A stretch of DNA of 64,000 nt from Hymenobacter translucens (GTDB lineage: Bacteria; Bacteroidota; Bacteroidia; Cytophagales; Hymenobacteraceae), in NCBI RefSeq assembly GCF_020685205.1, contig NZ_JAJERB010000007.1:1-64000 (forward strand), read 5' to 3'. The notes under the pieces are model-generated. The model did no database searches. It was not told where the DNA came from and saw only the letters and a program-made list of their open reading frames with translations. Within the stretch, counting starts at the first letter, position 1; every line of letters starts with the position of its first letter. A program made the position numbers and the translations under genes. This document shows, in pieces, positions 1 through 8,134 of this stretch.

Positions 1-1
1 C

Positions 2-1555
2 AGCACCGATGTGTTCGTGGCCAAGTGGGATGCCACGGCCCAGGACTTTACCTGGGCTACCAGCGGCGGCGGCCCGGACAATGATGAAGGCCGGAGCATC
101 GCCGTGAGCGGCACCAACGTGTACGTGACCGGCACCTTCACCAGCAACACCTTTGCTCTTATGGCCGGGCAGACACTAGCCGGTGAAGGTGGCTTTGACA
201 TATTTGTAGCCAAATATGTGGACACGAGCACCGGGAGTACCCTGGCTACCAGCTCCTTCGCCAACGGCTGGGTTACCAGCGCCGGCGGCACGGGCACCGA
301 CGTCAGCACCGACATTGCCGTAAGCGGTAACGGCGTGTACGTGACCGGCACCTTTGCCAGCAACACCTTCACCACCATCGCCGGGCAGGCGCTGGCCGGG
401 GCGGGCGCCCAGGATGTGTTTGTAGCCAAGTATATAGATACGAGCACGGGCAGCACCCCGGCTACCAGCTCCTTTGCTAATGGCTGGGCTACCAGCGCCG
501 GCGGCATAGGCGGTGATGTAGGCCGCGGCATCGCCGTGAGCGGCACGGGCGTGTACGTGACCGGCGACTTTACCACTAACACCTTTGCCACCATTGCCGG
601 GCAGGCGCTGGCTGGCGATGGTGGCCAGGACGTCTTCGTGGCTAAGTACGTGGACACGAGCACCGGGAGTACCCCGGCTACGAGCTCCTTTGCCAACGGC
701 TGGGCCACCAGCGGCGGCGGCACGGGCGCCGAACTGGGCCAGCGCATCGCCGTGAGCGGCAGGAACGTGTACGTGACCGGCACCTTTTCCAGCAACGGCT
801 TTGTCAGTTTTGCCGGGCAGGCGCTGACCGGGGCCGGCAGTCTGGACATATTCGTGGCTAAGTATATAGATACCAGTACGGGAAGCACCCCGGCGACCAG
901 CTCTTTCGCCAATGCGTGGGCCACCAGTGGTGGAGGTACGGGCGGTGACCTGGGCCTCGGAATCGCCGTGAGCGGCACGAGCGTGTACGTGACCGGCGTG
1001 TTTATCAGCAGCACAAACACCAGAATAGCCGGGCAGTCGCTACCCGGGGCGGGGGGCGATGAAATGTTCCTGGCCAAGTATGTGGACACGAGTACGGGCA
1101 GCACCCCGGCCACCAGCTCCTTTGCCAACGGCTGGGCGACCAGCGCCGGGGGCATGGGCAACGACCGGGGCCGGGGCCTCACCGTGAGCAGCAGCCGCGT
1201 GTACGTTGTGGGCTCCGTGAGTCCGCCGGCTACGTTCGGCAGCATCAGCTTTGGCAGCGGTGCGAGCGGCACGAGCAACTTCCTAGCCGGGCTGCCGGTG
1301 TCAACAACCCTGGCTACGACCCGAGGTGCCACTCAGGTTCTGACGTTGTCGCCGAACCCAGCCAAGGGCTCTGCTCGGCTCGCGGGTGCGGCTCCGTACG
1401 CTGCCGTCACGGTGCTTGATGCCCTGGGCCGCCCTGTAGGCAGAGCCACCGCGGACGCGGCCGGCTCAGCCCATCTGACGTTGCCCATGGGGCTGGCTAC
1501 GGGCGTGTACCTGGTGCGCAGCGGTACCCAGGTACGCCGCTTGGTGGTGGAGTAG
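2..1555 (+). CDS. SBBP-type repeat protein with T9SS C-terminal sorting domain (5' end outside window)
   Basis: Secreted surface protein, probably exported by the type IX secretion system. The reading frame is open to the left edge, so the true start and signal peptide lie upstream. The visible part is built of near-identical 72-residue units, each with the order [37 protein letters not shown], which resembles the SBBP beta-propeller repeat. The last 80 or so residues form a Por-type sorting domain: an SPNPAKG motif, a beta-rich stretch with VLDALGRPV, and the ending [20 protein letters not shown]. The ligand or function is not visible. The near-identity of the units at DNA level suggests recent repeat expansion or homogenisation. 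The family call is strong for T9SS cargo and moderate for SBBP. Confidence 0.85.
   Translation, partial: STDVFVAKWDATAQDFTWATSGGGPDNDEGRSIAVSGTNVYVTGTFTSNTFALMAGQTLAGEGGFDIFVAKYVDTSTGSTLATSSFANGWVTSAGGTGTDVSTDIAVSGNGVYVTGTFASNTFTTIAGQALAGAGAQDVFVAKYIDTSTGSTPATSSFANGWATSAGGIGGDVGRGIAVSGTGVYVTGDFTTNTFATIAGQALAGDGGQDVFVAKYVDTSTGSTPATSSFANGWATSGGGTGAELGQRIAVSGRNVYVTGTFSSNGFVSFAGQALTGAGSLDIFVAKYIDTSTGSTPATSSFANAWATSGGGTGGDLGLGIAVSGTSVYVTGVFISSTNTRIAGQSLPGAGGDEMFLAKYVDTSTGSTPATSSFANGWATSAGGMGNDRGRGLTVSSSRVYVVGSVSPPATFGSISFGSGASGTSNFLAGLPVSTTLATTRGATQVLTLSPNPAKGSARLAGAAPYAAVTVLDALGRPVGRATADAAGSAHLTLPMGLATGVYLVRSGTQVRRLVVE
221..1300 (+). repeat. Five tandem 216-bp coding repeats
   Basis: Copies begin at 221, 437, 653, 869 and 1085, exactly 216 bp apart, each starting with the codons for DTSTGST. 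The last copy diverges after about 1200. The spacing is a multiple of 3, so copies could be gained or lost without breaking the frame. Confidence 0.9.
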
Positions 1556-1940
1556 TGTGGTAGTATGGCTGAGAGAAATTGTTTGCTGCCGCTGGTCGGC
1601 GCGTCTGACTTGGTTTATATAGTTAATTAATGCAACGCCTCCGGACCCTGGCTCCGGGGGCGTTGCCATGTGGGGTCGTATCAAAATGCAACTTAGCGGC
1701 AATGCCAGGCGCCATGCTTTAGGGCATCGGCTGTAAGGTCCTTAAGCCCCGGATTCTCCACAAGTATCGGCGCCAGAGACGGTACTCTGCAAGACCAATA
1801 ATTTGCTTCACGAGCAGGCTTTATCCCGGAGCGGGAGCTTAACGTGCCACTCATTTCATTCTCTGTCTCGCGAAAGGGATGTTCAACAGGGAATCTGGAG
1901 TGGGATTAAGGATTGCCCCGGAGTGTCCCCGCAGAAACTC
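1556..1940. other. Intergenic stretch with one strong hairpin
   Basis: No convincing gene is seen. A hairpin at 1632-1666 has a 13-bp stem (GCAACGCCTCCGG with one mismatch to its partner) and follows the T9SS cargo gene. It has no T-run, so it is only a possible terminator or mRNA 3'-end structure. The rest shows nothing recognisable. Confidence 0.5.
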
Positions 1941-1978
1941 AAAAAAGCCCCATTTCCTTCGTGGAAACGGGGCTTTTT
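1941..1978 (-). terminator. Terminator downstream of the tRNA-Ser genes
   Basis: A stem of about 16 bp (AAAAAGCCCCATTTCC paired with GGAAACGGGGCTTTTT, one mismatch) encloses a short loop. Read on the minus strand it ends in a run of six T and lies 2-3 bp past the tRNA-Ser(TGA) gene. It is symmetric enough to act in both directions. Confidence 0.8.
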
Positions 1979-1979
1979 G

Positions 1980-2064
1980 TAGAGAGCGAGGGATTCGAAC
2001 CCCCGGAGGTTTAACCCTCAACGGTTTTCAAGACCGCCGCAATCGACCACTCTGCCAGCTCTCT
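1980..2064 (-). tRNA. tRNA-Ser (anticodon TGA)
   Basis: The minus strand folds as a class II tRNA: 7-bp acceptor stem AGAGAGC/GCTCTCT, T8-G9, D arm GCAGAGTGG, anticodon loop CTTGAAA (anticodon TGA), a long variable arm, and the T arm GGGGGTTCGAATCCC. No CCA is encoded. The discriminator base reads A, whereas the neighbouring tRNA-Ser has the usual G. The tRNA reads UCA and related serine codons. Confidence 0.92.
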
Positions 2065-2130
2065 GTGAGAGTAAAAGGGTACGCGTACTGAAAAAACTAA
2101 AAAGGCCTTCCCAAAGAAAAGCCTTTCAAG

Positions 2131-2217
2131 CAGAGAGGGGGGGATTCGAACCCCCGATACCCTTGCAGGTATAACGGATTTCGAATCCGTCGCATTCGAC
2201 CACTCTGCCACCTCTCT
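2131..2217 (-). tRNA. tRNA-Ser (anticodon CGA)
   Basis: Class II tRNA on the minus strand: acceptor stem AGAGAGG/CCTCTCT, D arm GCAGAGTGG, anticodon loop TTCGAAA (anticodon CGA), long variable arm, T arm GGGGGTTCGAATCCCCC and discriminator G. No CCA is encoded. It lies 66 bp upstream of tRNA-Ser(TGA) on the same strand, so the two are probably one transcript ending at the 1941-1978 hairpin. Confidence 0.94.
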
Positions 2218-2373
2218 GGGTCCTAAAACGAGTGGTTTAGGGACGGCAAAAGTAACAGGACGATTTGCGCAGTGCAAGCCCGCCGCCCTAATTTTTCACA
2301 CCTTTTCTTTTCCGGGCTGACCGCCAACCCACGGCCAGGCATTATCAGGCCATGTAGTATCCCTGATCAATAG

Positions 2374-3321
2374 CTACTTAACTTCCCGGAGCCGCCCCGT
2401 GACGGCGTCGATGCTGACGTTTATTTCAAACCCGATAATCAGGGTCATGCACACAAAGTCGAGCCACACCATGAAACCGACCAGCGTACCCACCGACCCG
2501 TAGAAATGGTTGTAGGAGTCGAAAATCTTGACGTACAGGATAAAAAGGAAGGAAACCAGGAAAATCAGCAGCGTCGCCACCACCGCTCCGGTCGACACAA
2601 ACGGCCACTTGTCGTGCACGGGGGGCACGTAGTAGTAAATCAGGCAGGTGGTAAGCAGAAACAGCCCGATAACGGAGCCGTACTTGAGCAGGCTGATGAG
2701 CTCGTTGTTGAAAGCCTCAGGCACGATTTCGTGGAAAACCAGCGCATCAATGATGTAGGTGCCAAAGAAGATACCCGTAATCGAGAACAGCAGCACCAGG
2801 GACAGCACGATGGTGAGCAGCGTGGCAATAACGCGCTTGCGCACGTAGGTACGCCGCTTAAACGAAGGATACTTTTTCTCAAAGGCATCAAGCAGGGCCA
2901 TGATGCCATTGGAGCTGAGCACCAGCGCAGTTCCAAAACCAAACGAGAGCAGGCCCCCGTGCGGAATGTTTACGATGTCCTCGATGGTGCCGGCCGTAGC
3001 CGCGTACATCTCCCGGGGCATCAGGTCGCCGAGAAACTGCAGGATGTCCACGTTCAGGTTGGGAACCGGGATGTACGGAATCAGCGTGAACAGAAAGATG
3101 ATGGTGGGAAAGATGGCGATGGTAAAGTTGAACGCCATGTAGCTGGCCCGCTTGGTAATGCTGTCCAGCTTGAGCTCATGAATCATCCGGTCCACCACGT
3201 CGTACACCGAGGCCTGCCCGTTGTGAAACTCCAGCCCCTTGAGCCACACGATGAAGCGGCGGTAGGAACGCCGCTTGCGCACGTCGGGCAAATGGTATCG
3301 GCGGACGGGCACACGCATCAT
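2374..3321 (-). CDS. YihY/virulence factor BrkB family inner-membrane protein
   Basis: Polytopic inner-membrane protein of the YihY/BrkB family, 315 residues, close to the family's usual size. The N-terminal 45 residues are basic and soluble. Hydrophobic segments follow at roughly residues 85-105, 135-155, 165-190, 215-235, 240-265 and 275-300. Family-typical features include ASYMAFNFTIAIFPTIIFLF near the first membrane segment and the late YGSVGTLVGFMVWL segment. The molecular function of the family is not settled (BrkB was once linked to serum resistance, and RNase BN was misassigned). Start at 3321 or 3318 (MM). It is the last of a minus-strand group with the thioesterase and MltG, 83 bp after the former. 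Confidence 0.85.
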   Translation of the reverse strand: MMRVPVRRYHLPDVRKRRSYRRFIVWLKGLEFHNGQASVYDVVDRMIHELKLDSITKRASYMAFNFTIAIFPTIIFLFTLIPYIPVPNLNVDILQFLGDLMPREMYAATAGTIEDIVNIPHGGLLSFGFGTALVLSSNGIMALLDAFEKKYPSFKRRTYVRKRVIATLLTIVLSLVLLFSITGIFFGTYIIDALVFHEIVPEAFNNELISLLKYGSVIGLFLLTTCLIYYYVPPVHDKWPFVSTGAVVATLLIFLVSFLFILYVKIFDSYNHFYGSVGTLVGFMVWLDFVCMTLIIGFEINVSIDAVTGRLREVK

Positions 3322-3404
3322 AAAGTTGCTTTAAACGGTAAAGAGCATAACATCCGCGCTTGAACAGCAGGCCGGGTCGGAGAATTAGGCCTGGCCTGGT
3401 ACGG

Positions 3405-3899
3405 CTACTTCTTTCCGAACGCTGCCGGGGCGGGGGCATTCACGGGCAAGCGGGGCGTACCCGGAGAAAGCGGGCCCGCCAGGTCATCATCGGTAAAATA
3501 CGGCGCGAGCTTGGCCTGGATTTCCTCTGGAATAGGGACGGGACGCCCGGTAGCGGTACTCACGAACACCATCAGCGTGTGGCCTTCGGTGAGCAGCTCC
3601 CGGGCCTCGTTGTAGATTTCGTATTCAAACAGCACCCGGGACCCCTCGGCAGGCTGCTTCAACAACAGGCGCACGGTCAGCAGGTCGTCGTAGCGGGCGG
3701 GGCGCCGGAACTTGGTGCGCAGCTCCCCTACCGGCATGCCCACGCCGGTAGCTTCCAGATCCTTGTAGCTGATGTTAAGCTGCCGGAACGACTCGGTACG
3801 GGCGACTTCGAAATAGGCGGCGTAGTTGCCGTGGTAGACGTAGCCCATCTGGTCGGTTTCGGCGTAGCGGACCCGGATCTGAATGTCGGAGGAATACAT
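3405..3899 (-). CDS. Acyl-CoA thioesterase, hotdog fold (YbgC/4HBT family)
   Basis: Predicted thioester hydrolase of the 4-hydroxybenzoyl-CoA thioesterase/YbgC group, cleaving acyl-CoA to free acid and CoA in the cytoplasm. The 164-residue length fits. The N-terminal catalytic signature is clear: RVRYAETDQMGYVYHGNY, with the Asp of ETD as the expected catalytic acid, followed by the hotdog helix YFEVARTE. The substrate chain length cannot be read from the sequence. The C-terminal 15 residues are Pro/Ala-rich and probably disordered. It lies between mltG and the BrkB-like gene on the same strand. Confidence 0.88.
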   Translation of the reverse strand: MYSSDIQIRVRYAETDQMGYVYHGNYAAYFEVARTESFRQLNISYKDLEATGVGMPVGELRTKFRRPARYDDLLTVRLLLKQPAEGSRVLFEYEIYNEARELLTEGHTLMVFVSTATGRPVPIPEEIQAKLAPYFTDDDLAGPLSPGTPRLPVNAPAPAAFGKK

Positions 3900-4023
3900 T
3901 TTGGTTAATGGGTTAATGGGTAGAATACGATAGTGTGCTCATGGTTGAATGTGGAAAATGCGTGAGCCTGCGCTTGGATCAGCCCATCGTTCCCATCAGC
4001 GACGCGGAACACTTTGCTCCCAT

Positions 4024-5100
4024 TTACTTCATAATCCCGGCGCGGCTCAGCGCGGCCTGGTACCGGCGGGCATTCACCAGGTGCTCCTGCTCGTTGCGGG
4101 CAAAGGCGTGGTAGCCGCTGAAGTCTTCTTTGGCGCAGAAGTACAGGTAGCTGTGCTGCTCCGGGTTTAGCACGGCATCGATGCTGGCAATGCTGGGCAG
4201 GTTGATGGGGCCGGGTGGCAGGCCGTTGTACATATACGTGTTGTAGGGCGAGTCTTTTCGCAGGTGCACGTTCAGCACCCGCTTGATGCCAAAGTCGCCG
4301 TTGGCATACACCACGGTGGGATCGGCCTGGAGCTTCATGCCGCGCTTGAGGCGGTTCAGGTACACGCCCGCCACCCGGGGCCGCTCGTCGGCGTGCTGCT
4401 GCTGCTCGGCTTCCACGATGCTGGCCAGCGTGCTGACCTGGGCGCGGGTAAGGCTCTGGGCCTTGGCTTTGGCCTCACGGGCGGGCGTCCAGAACTTCTC
4501 GTACTCCTTTTTCATGCGCTGCATGAGGTTCTCGGCCGATGTGTTGTAGTACAGCTCGTAGGTGTTGGGAATAAACATCGACAGGATGCTGGTCGTGTCG
4601 AAACCCAGCTTGCGGGTGTATGAAGGGGAGCTGAGCAGCGAATCGAACTGCCCGGGGCGGGCCTCAATGGCGGTGCTGAGCTTGCGGGCCAGATCCTGGC
4701 GCAGGCGGATGTTCTGGAACGTGAGCTTGAGCGGGGACTGGCGGCCGGCGCGCAGGTCACTGATCATTTCCCGGTTGGTGTAGCCGTCCTTGAGTTCGTA
4801 GCGCCCGGGCTTCACCAGCCGGTCGTACTTCATCAGCTTGGCAACGAAGTGAAACGAAAGCTTGTCGACCACGACCCCGGTGGCGTCAATGGAATCCATC
4901 ACGGCCTTGTACGACTGCCCCCGGCGCACCAGCACGTAGGTGGGCTTGCCTTTCGTTTCAATGTTGGGGGTAAAGAAAACCTGGTAGAAATAGTACGAGA
5001 AGCACACGAACAGCACGCCCAGGATGGCAGTGACGGCAGCAATGCGGTTGCGGCGGCGGGTGGCTCGTTCGCGGGATTCAGTACGGGAAAGCTGGGACAT
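4024..5100 (-). CDS. mltG: Endolytic murein transglycosylase MltG
   Basis: Cleaves nascent peptidoglycan strands and so sets glycan chain length at the inner membrane. The protein has 358 residues, with a basic cytoplasmic N-terminus, a single membrane anchor at about residues 20-42, a LysM-like N-terminal part and the YceG catalytic domain. Visible signatures include ASIVEAEQQQ with the catalytic Glu expected in IVEAE, VYLNRLKRGMKLQADPTV, SPYNTYMYNGLPPGPI and the C-terminal FCAKEDFSGYHAFA. The product is typical of the family in length and motif order. It is first in a minus-strand group with the thioesterase and BrkB-like genes, with a gap of 124 bp. Confidence 0.93.
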   Translation of the reverse strand: MSQLSRTESRERATRRRNRIAAVTAILGVLFVCFSYYFYQVFFTPNIETKGKPTYVLVRRGQSYKAVMDSIDATGVVVDKLSFHFVAKLMKYDRLVKPGRYELKDGYTNREMISDLRAGRQSPLKLTFQNIRLRQDLARKLSTAIEARPGQFDSLLSSPSYTRKLGFDTTSILSMFIPNTYELYYNTSAENLMQRMKKEYEKFWTPAREAKAKAQSLTRAQVSTLASIVEAEQQQHADERPRVAGVYLNRLKRGMKLQADPTVVYANGDFGIKRVLNVHLRKDSPYNTYMYNGLPPGPINLPSIASIDAVLNPEQHSYLYFCAKEDFSGYHAFARNEQEHLVNARRYQAALSRAGIMK

Positions 5101-5173
5101 GGAAGGGGGACGCTGAGGCGAAAAAACGGCTAACCGTTTGGGCAGGCAAAACGTTAGAAGTAGCTTTAGGCAC

Positions 5174-5181
5174 CAAAAGTA
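5174..5181 (-). promoter_or_regulatory. Possible Bacteroidota -7 box upstream of mltG
   Basis: TACTTTTG on the minus strand matches the Bacteroidota -7 consensus TAnnTTTG, 73 bp upstream of the mltG start. A TTG for the -33 element at the normal spacing was not found, so this is a partial match. Confidence 0.35.
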
Positions 5182-5216
5182 CGAGTTCTCCTTTTCAACC
5201 CCCTTTTCCTTTCCTG

Positions 5217-6206
5217 ATGCACCACTCTTACGCTTCTAAAACGCTTCTTCGCAGCCTGTCCGCCCTCACGCTGGGCCTTGGATTGGTAACGGCTGCCCAG
5301 GCGCAGACCGTAACGCCTATTGCCATTGCCGCTACCCCGTATACCCAGAACTTCGACGCTATGGGCACGGCCGGCACGGCCTTCCCCGCCGGCTGGGCCG
5401 CTATCCGCTTTGCCGGCACCGGCACGGCCAATGACCCGCTGCCCCTGACGGTCGTGACGGCTACCAGCAACGCCGGAGCCGCCTACAACGTCGGCCCGCT
5501 GGCCGGCACGGCCGGTGACACCGACCGGGCACTCGGCAGCCTGGCTTCGGGGTCAACGGTTCCGGCCCTGGGTGCTGCCTTCACCAACTCGACCGGCGCT
5601 GCCGTAACCCGGGTAACCATTTCAGGCCGCTCCGAACAGTGGCGCACCGGCTCTGACCCGGCCCAGCTGGAGTCGCTGATGTTTGAGTACAGCCTCGATG
5701 CCACCAGCCTGAGCACCGGCACCTGGACGGCCGTTCCCGCCCTTGATATCCGCGAGCTGCAGGTTGCCAGCACCACCGCCGGCCCCCTGGACGGCAATGC
5801 CGCCGCCAACTCGGTCGCCATCACGGCGCCCATCACGCTGAACTGGCCGAGCAACACCACCATGTGGATTCGCTGGAAGGACACCAACGACATCGGCTCA
5901 GACGGGCTGCTGGCAATCGACGATTTCCGCCTGACCACGGGCGTTACTGCCGTGCGTGAGGCCGCCTTCGGCAAGTCGGTTTCCCTGTTCCCCAACCCGG
6001 CCACCAACAAACTCACCATCCGCGTGGGTGCGGATGGCCGCGGTGCCGCCGTTGAGGTGTTCAACTCCCTGGGCCAGCGCGTGCAGGGCACCACGGCCGC
6101 TTCGGAAGAAGTTTCGCTTGACGTTGCCAACCTGGCTACCGGCATCTACTCGGTTCGGATGACGACCAAGGATGGCGTGGTAACGCGTTCGTTCCTGAAG
6201 CAGTAA
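5217..6206 (+). CDS. Secreted protein with T9SS type A sorting domain
   Basis: Predicted surface or extracellular protein of 329 residues exported by Sec and then T9SS. The signal peptide (about residues 1-29) ends at AQAQ. The middle (30-240) is beta-rich, low in Lys and rich in Ala/Thr/Gly; it holds PYTQNFDAMGT and the ending WIRWKDTNDIGSDGLLAIDD, a layout seen in jelly-roll, lamin-tail-associated or choice-of-anchor surface proteins. The last 75 residues form a type A sorting domain: SLFPNPATNKLTIRV, VEVFNSLGQRV, LATGIYSVRM and a final SFLKQ. The ligand is unknown. It is a monocistron followed by its own terminator. Confidence 0.88.
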   Translation: MHHSYASKTLLRSLSALTLGLGLVTAAQAQTVTPIAIAATPYTQNFDAMGTAGTAFPAGWAAIRFAGTGTANDPLPLTVVTATSNAGAAYNVGPLAGTAGDTDRALGSLASGSTVPALGAAFTNSTGAAVTRVTISGRSEQWRTGSDPAQLESLMFEYSLDATSLSTGTWTAVPALDIRELQVASTTAGPLDGNAAANSVAITAPITLNWPSNTTMWIRWKDTNDIGSDGLLAIDDFRLTTGVTAVREAAFGKSVSLFPNPATNKLTIRVGADGRGAAVEVFNSLGQRVQGTTAASEEVSLDVANLATGIYSVRMTTKDGVVTRSFLKQ

Positions 6207-6224
6207 CCTCCCGCTTTCGCGTAG

Positions 6225-6256
6225 AAAGGGTCCGGCTCACGCTGGACCCTTTTTTT
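6225..6256 (+). terminator. Terminator after the T9SS cargo gene
   Basis: Stem AAAGGGTCC/GGACCCTTT with a 10-base loop, followed by a T7 run, 18 bp past the stop codon. Confidence 0.85.
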
Positions 6257-6388
6257 ATGCCTAATTCCGGGCCGTCGGTAACCCGCAACCGAAAAAGCAC
6301 GAATGAGTGGTAGTTGTGTGGCGCTCCTAGTACATTGCCCCGCTCAAAGTATTTGGTTTGTTTTTCCGTATCACCTTTCCATTTCCCT

Positions 6389-7021
6389 ATGGCTGCCACC
6401 TTGCTCCGCATTCACCCCGAAAATCCACCTCAGAACCGCATCCTACAAGCTGTGGAGGTGCTGCGAAAAGGCGGAATCATTATTTATCCCACCGATACCG
6501 TATATGGCATCGGCTGTGATATCCATAATGCCAAGGCGGTGGAAAAGCTGTGCCGGATCAAGGGTTTTAACCCGGAGAAAGCCAACCTGAGCTTTATCTG
6601 CCACGACCTTTCCCACATCAGCGACTACGCCCACGGCATCACCACGCCCACGTACAAGGTGCTGAAGAAAGCACTGCCCGGCCCCTTTACCTTTATCTTC
6701 GAAGCCAGCCCCAAGGCGCCCCGCATCGGCGGCGTACGCCGCAAGACGGTGGGCATCCGGGTGCCCGACAACCAGATTATCCTGCAGCTGGTCCGGGAGT
6801 TGGGCAACCCGATCTTCAGCACCTCGGTGCGGGAAGATGAGAATACGCTGGATGAGTACGTGACGGACCCGGACCTTATCTTCGAGAAATACCGGGCGCT
6901 GGTCGACCTGGTTATCGACGGCGGCTTTGGCAACAACACCCCCAGCACCATCATCGACTGCACCAACGACGACTTTGAGCTCATCCGCCAGGGCGCTGGC
7001 GACATCGAGCAGTATCTCTAA
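6389..7021 (+). CDS. L-threonylcarbamoyladenylate synthase family protein (Sua5/YciO/YrdC)
   Basis: Member of the family that makes threonylcarbamoyl-AMP from Thr, bicarbonate and ATP for t6A37 modification of ANN-decoding tRNAs. It has 210 residues from the ATG at 6389; the frame is open further upstream, but only this start gives the normal N-terminus. Family signatures are GGIIIYPTDTVYGIGCDI near residues 28-45, KGFNPEKANLSFIC, LPGPFTFIFEAS and TVGIRVPDN. The KANLSF stretch and lack of a Sua5 C-terminal domain fit the YciO branch, for which t6A synthesis is less certain than for TsaC. It is a monocistron with a terminator downstream. Confidence 0.88.
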   Translation: MAATLLRIHPENPPQNRILQAVEVLRKGGIIIYPTDTVYGIGCDIHNAKAVEKLCRIKGFNPEKANLSFICHDLSHISDYAHGITTPTYKVLKKALPGPFTFIFEASPKAPRIGGVRRKTVGIRVPDNQIILQLVRELGNPIFSTSVREDENTLDEYVTDPDLIFEKYRALVDLVIDGGFGNNTPSTIIDCTNDDFELIRQGAGDIEQYL

Positions 7022-7097
7022 GCTTTAGAAGCAAGCCATGTGAAAATGAGTTGCTGCCAGCTTAGAAGCACCGCAGTCTGCTGCCGAAAGCTTATCT

Positions 7098-7133
7098 AAA
7101 AGCCCCGACCTGGATTTAGGCTGGGGCTTTTTT
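7098..7133 (+). terminator. Terminator after the YrdC-family gene
   Basis: AAAAGCCCC pairs with GGGGCTTTT across a 14-base loop, followed by T's. It lies 77 bp past the stop and shows the AAAA/TTTT symmetry common to other terminators in this window. Confidence 0.8.
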
Positions 7134-7240
7134 GCATTAGCAGACTTCTTACTCAGGCCGGCTGCTGCCCCGTAGCACAGCGCCTGTTTGTTTAGCTATT
7201 CTGAGCACCAGTCCATTCCTGAGGCTAGCACAGGCGCCTC

Positions 7241-8134
7241 TTACCTCTTATGCTTCCAGCGGCGGTGGGTCCAGAGATATTCGGCGGGGGCAGCCTGAAC
7301 ATCCCGCTCGAGCTGCCGGGCAAAAGCCTCGGTCAGGAGGTTACTTCCCGCAGGCAAAGTCGTCTGACCGTCGTGCAGCTCGGTAATCGTCAGCTCGTAG
7401 TACCCCCGGCGCACCCGGCGGCAGTTGACGTACACCACCGGACAGTTGAACTGCGCCGCCATTCGCTCCGCGCCGGTATAAAAGCTGGTGTCCTGATTCA
7501 GGAACGTGGTCCAGTACGGGCGGTCTTCGGGGCCGGCAGCCTGGTCGGTCAGCAAACTCAGCACCCGGCCCTCGTTGCGGCGGCGCACCAGGTCGCGCAG
7601 CGTGTCGCGCATCGGCACCAGCACCGAGCCGGTATGCGTGCGCAGTCCGAGCAGAAAGCTTTCGAAAAAGAGGTTGGACAGGGGCTTATACACGCCGTAC
7701 ACCCGGCCCGGGTACTCCACCGCGCCCCGGGGCAGAATCCACTCCCAGTTGCCGGCGTGGGAGCCCAGCGCCAGCACCGTGCGGCCGGCTTCAAAATGCC
7801 TGGCAATCAGCTCGGGATGCTGGATGCGGACCCGGCGGCAAAGCTCTGCCGGATCTAACGACTCCAGCTTCAGCGTTTCGACCAGCACCTGGGCAAAGTG
7901 CCGGTAAAAGCTCCTGCCAATCCGCTGCCGCTCGGCGTCCGTCTTTTCCGGGAAGGACCGCCCCAGGTTGTCCAGCACCAGCTTCCAGCGGTATCGAACT
8001 ACGTAGGCAAGCAGGAAATAGCCGGCTTCGGCTACCCCGTACAGTACGCCCAGCGGCAGGTGCGCCAACGCGAGCAGCAGCCACCGGAGTGGATAAAAAT
8101 ACCAGGCGAACGACTTGGCCGCAGGAGTACTCAT
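7241..8134 (-). CDS. Lysophospholipid / lipid A acyltransferase (LpxL/HtrB family)
   Basis: Membrane-associated acyltransferase of the LpxL/LpxM (HtrB) family, which adds an acyl chain to lipid A precursors or related lipids at the inner membrane. It has 297 residues, with a hydrophobic N-terminal segment at about 10-40, then FPEKTDAERQRIGRSFYRHF. The catalytic motif is GSHAGNWEW at about residue 123-131, the H-x4-E of the family. Further signatures are YKPLSN and the Arg-rich block RRRNEGRVLSLLTDQ. The C-terminal YLWTHRRWKHKR is typical. The acyl donor and acceptor cannot be assigned. It overlaps the upstream gene by 4 bp (ATGA), so the two are probably translationally coupled. Confidence 0.9.
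   Translation of the reverse strand: MSTPAAKSFAWYFYPLRWLLLALAHLPLGVLYGVAEAGYFLLAYVVRYRWKLVLDNLGRSFPEKTDAERQRIGRSFYRHFAQVLVETLKLESLDPAELCRRVRIQHPELIARHFEAGRTVLALGSHAGNWEWILPRGAVEYPGRVYGVYKPLSNLFFESFLLGLRTHTGSVLVPMRDTLRDLVRRRNEGRVLSLLTDQAAGPEDRPYWTTFLNQDTSFYTGAERMAAQFNCPVVYVNCRRVRRGYYELTITELHDGQTTLPAGSNLLTEAFARQLERDVQAAPAEYLWTHRRWKHKR

Noticed and set aside
1632..1666. Hairpin as a sure terminator of the first gene
   Set aside because: The stem is strong but lacks a T-run; kept only as a note in the intergenic entry.
1879..2091. Open frame of 70 codons covering the terminator and tRNA-Ser(TGA)
   Set aside because: It runs antisense through a well-supported tRNA gene and its terminator.
2506..3363. 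Long antisense frames of high-GC genes, for example opposite the BrkB-like gene
   Set aside because: Composition is that of a codon-shadow (His/Gln/Gly/Arg-rich) with no motifs, while the opposite strand encodes a recognised family.
3900..4023. Tandem GGTTAATG units after the thioesterase gene start, as a possible sixth array island
   Set aside because: Only two 8-bp units, not 7-bp, and no inverted partner at the other end of the gap.
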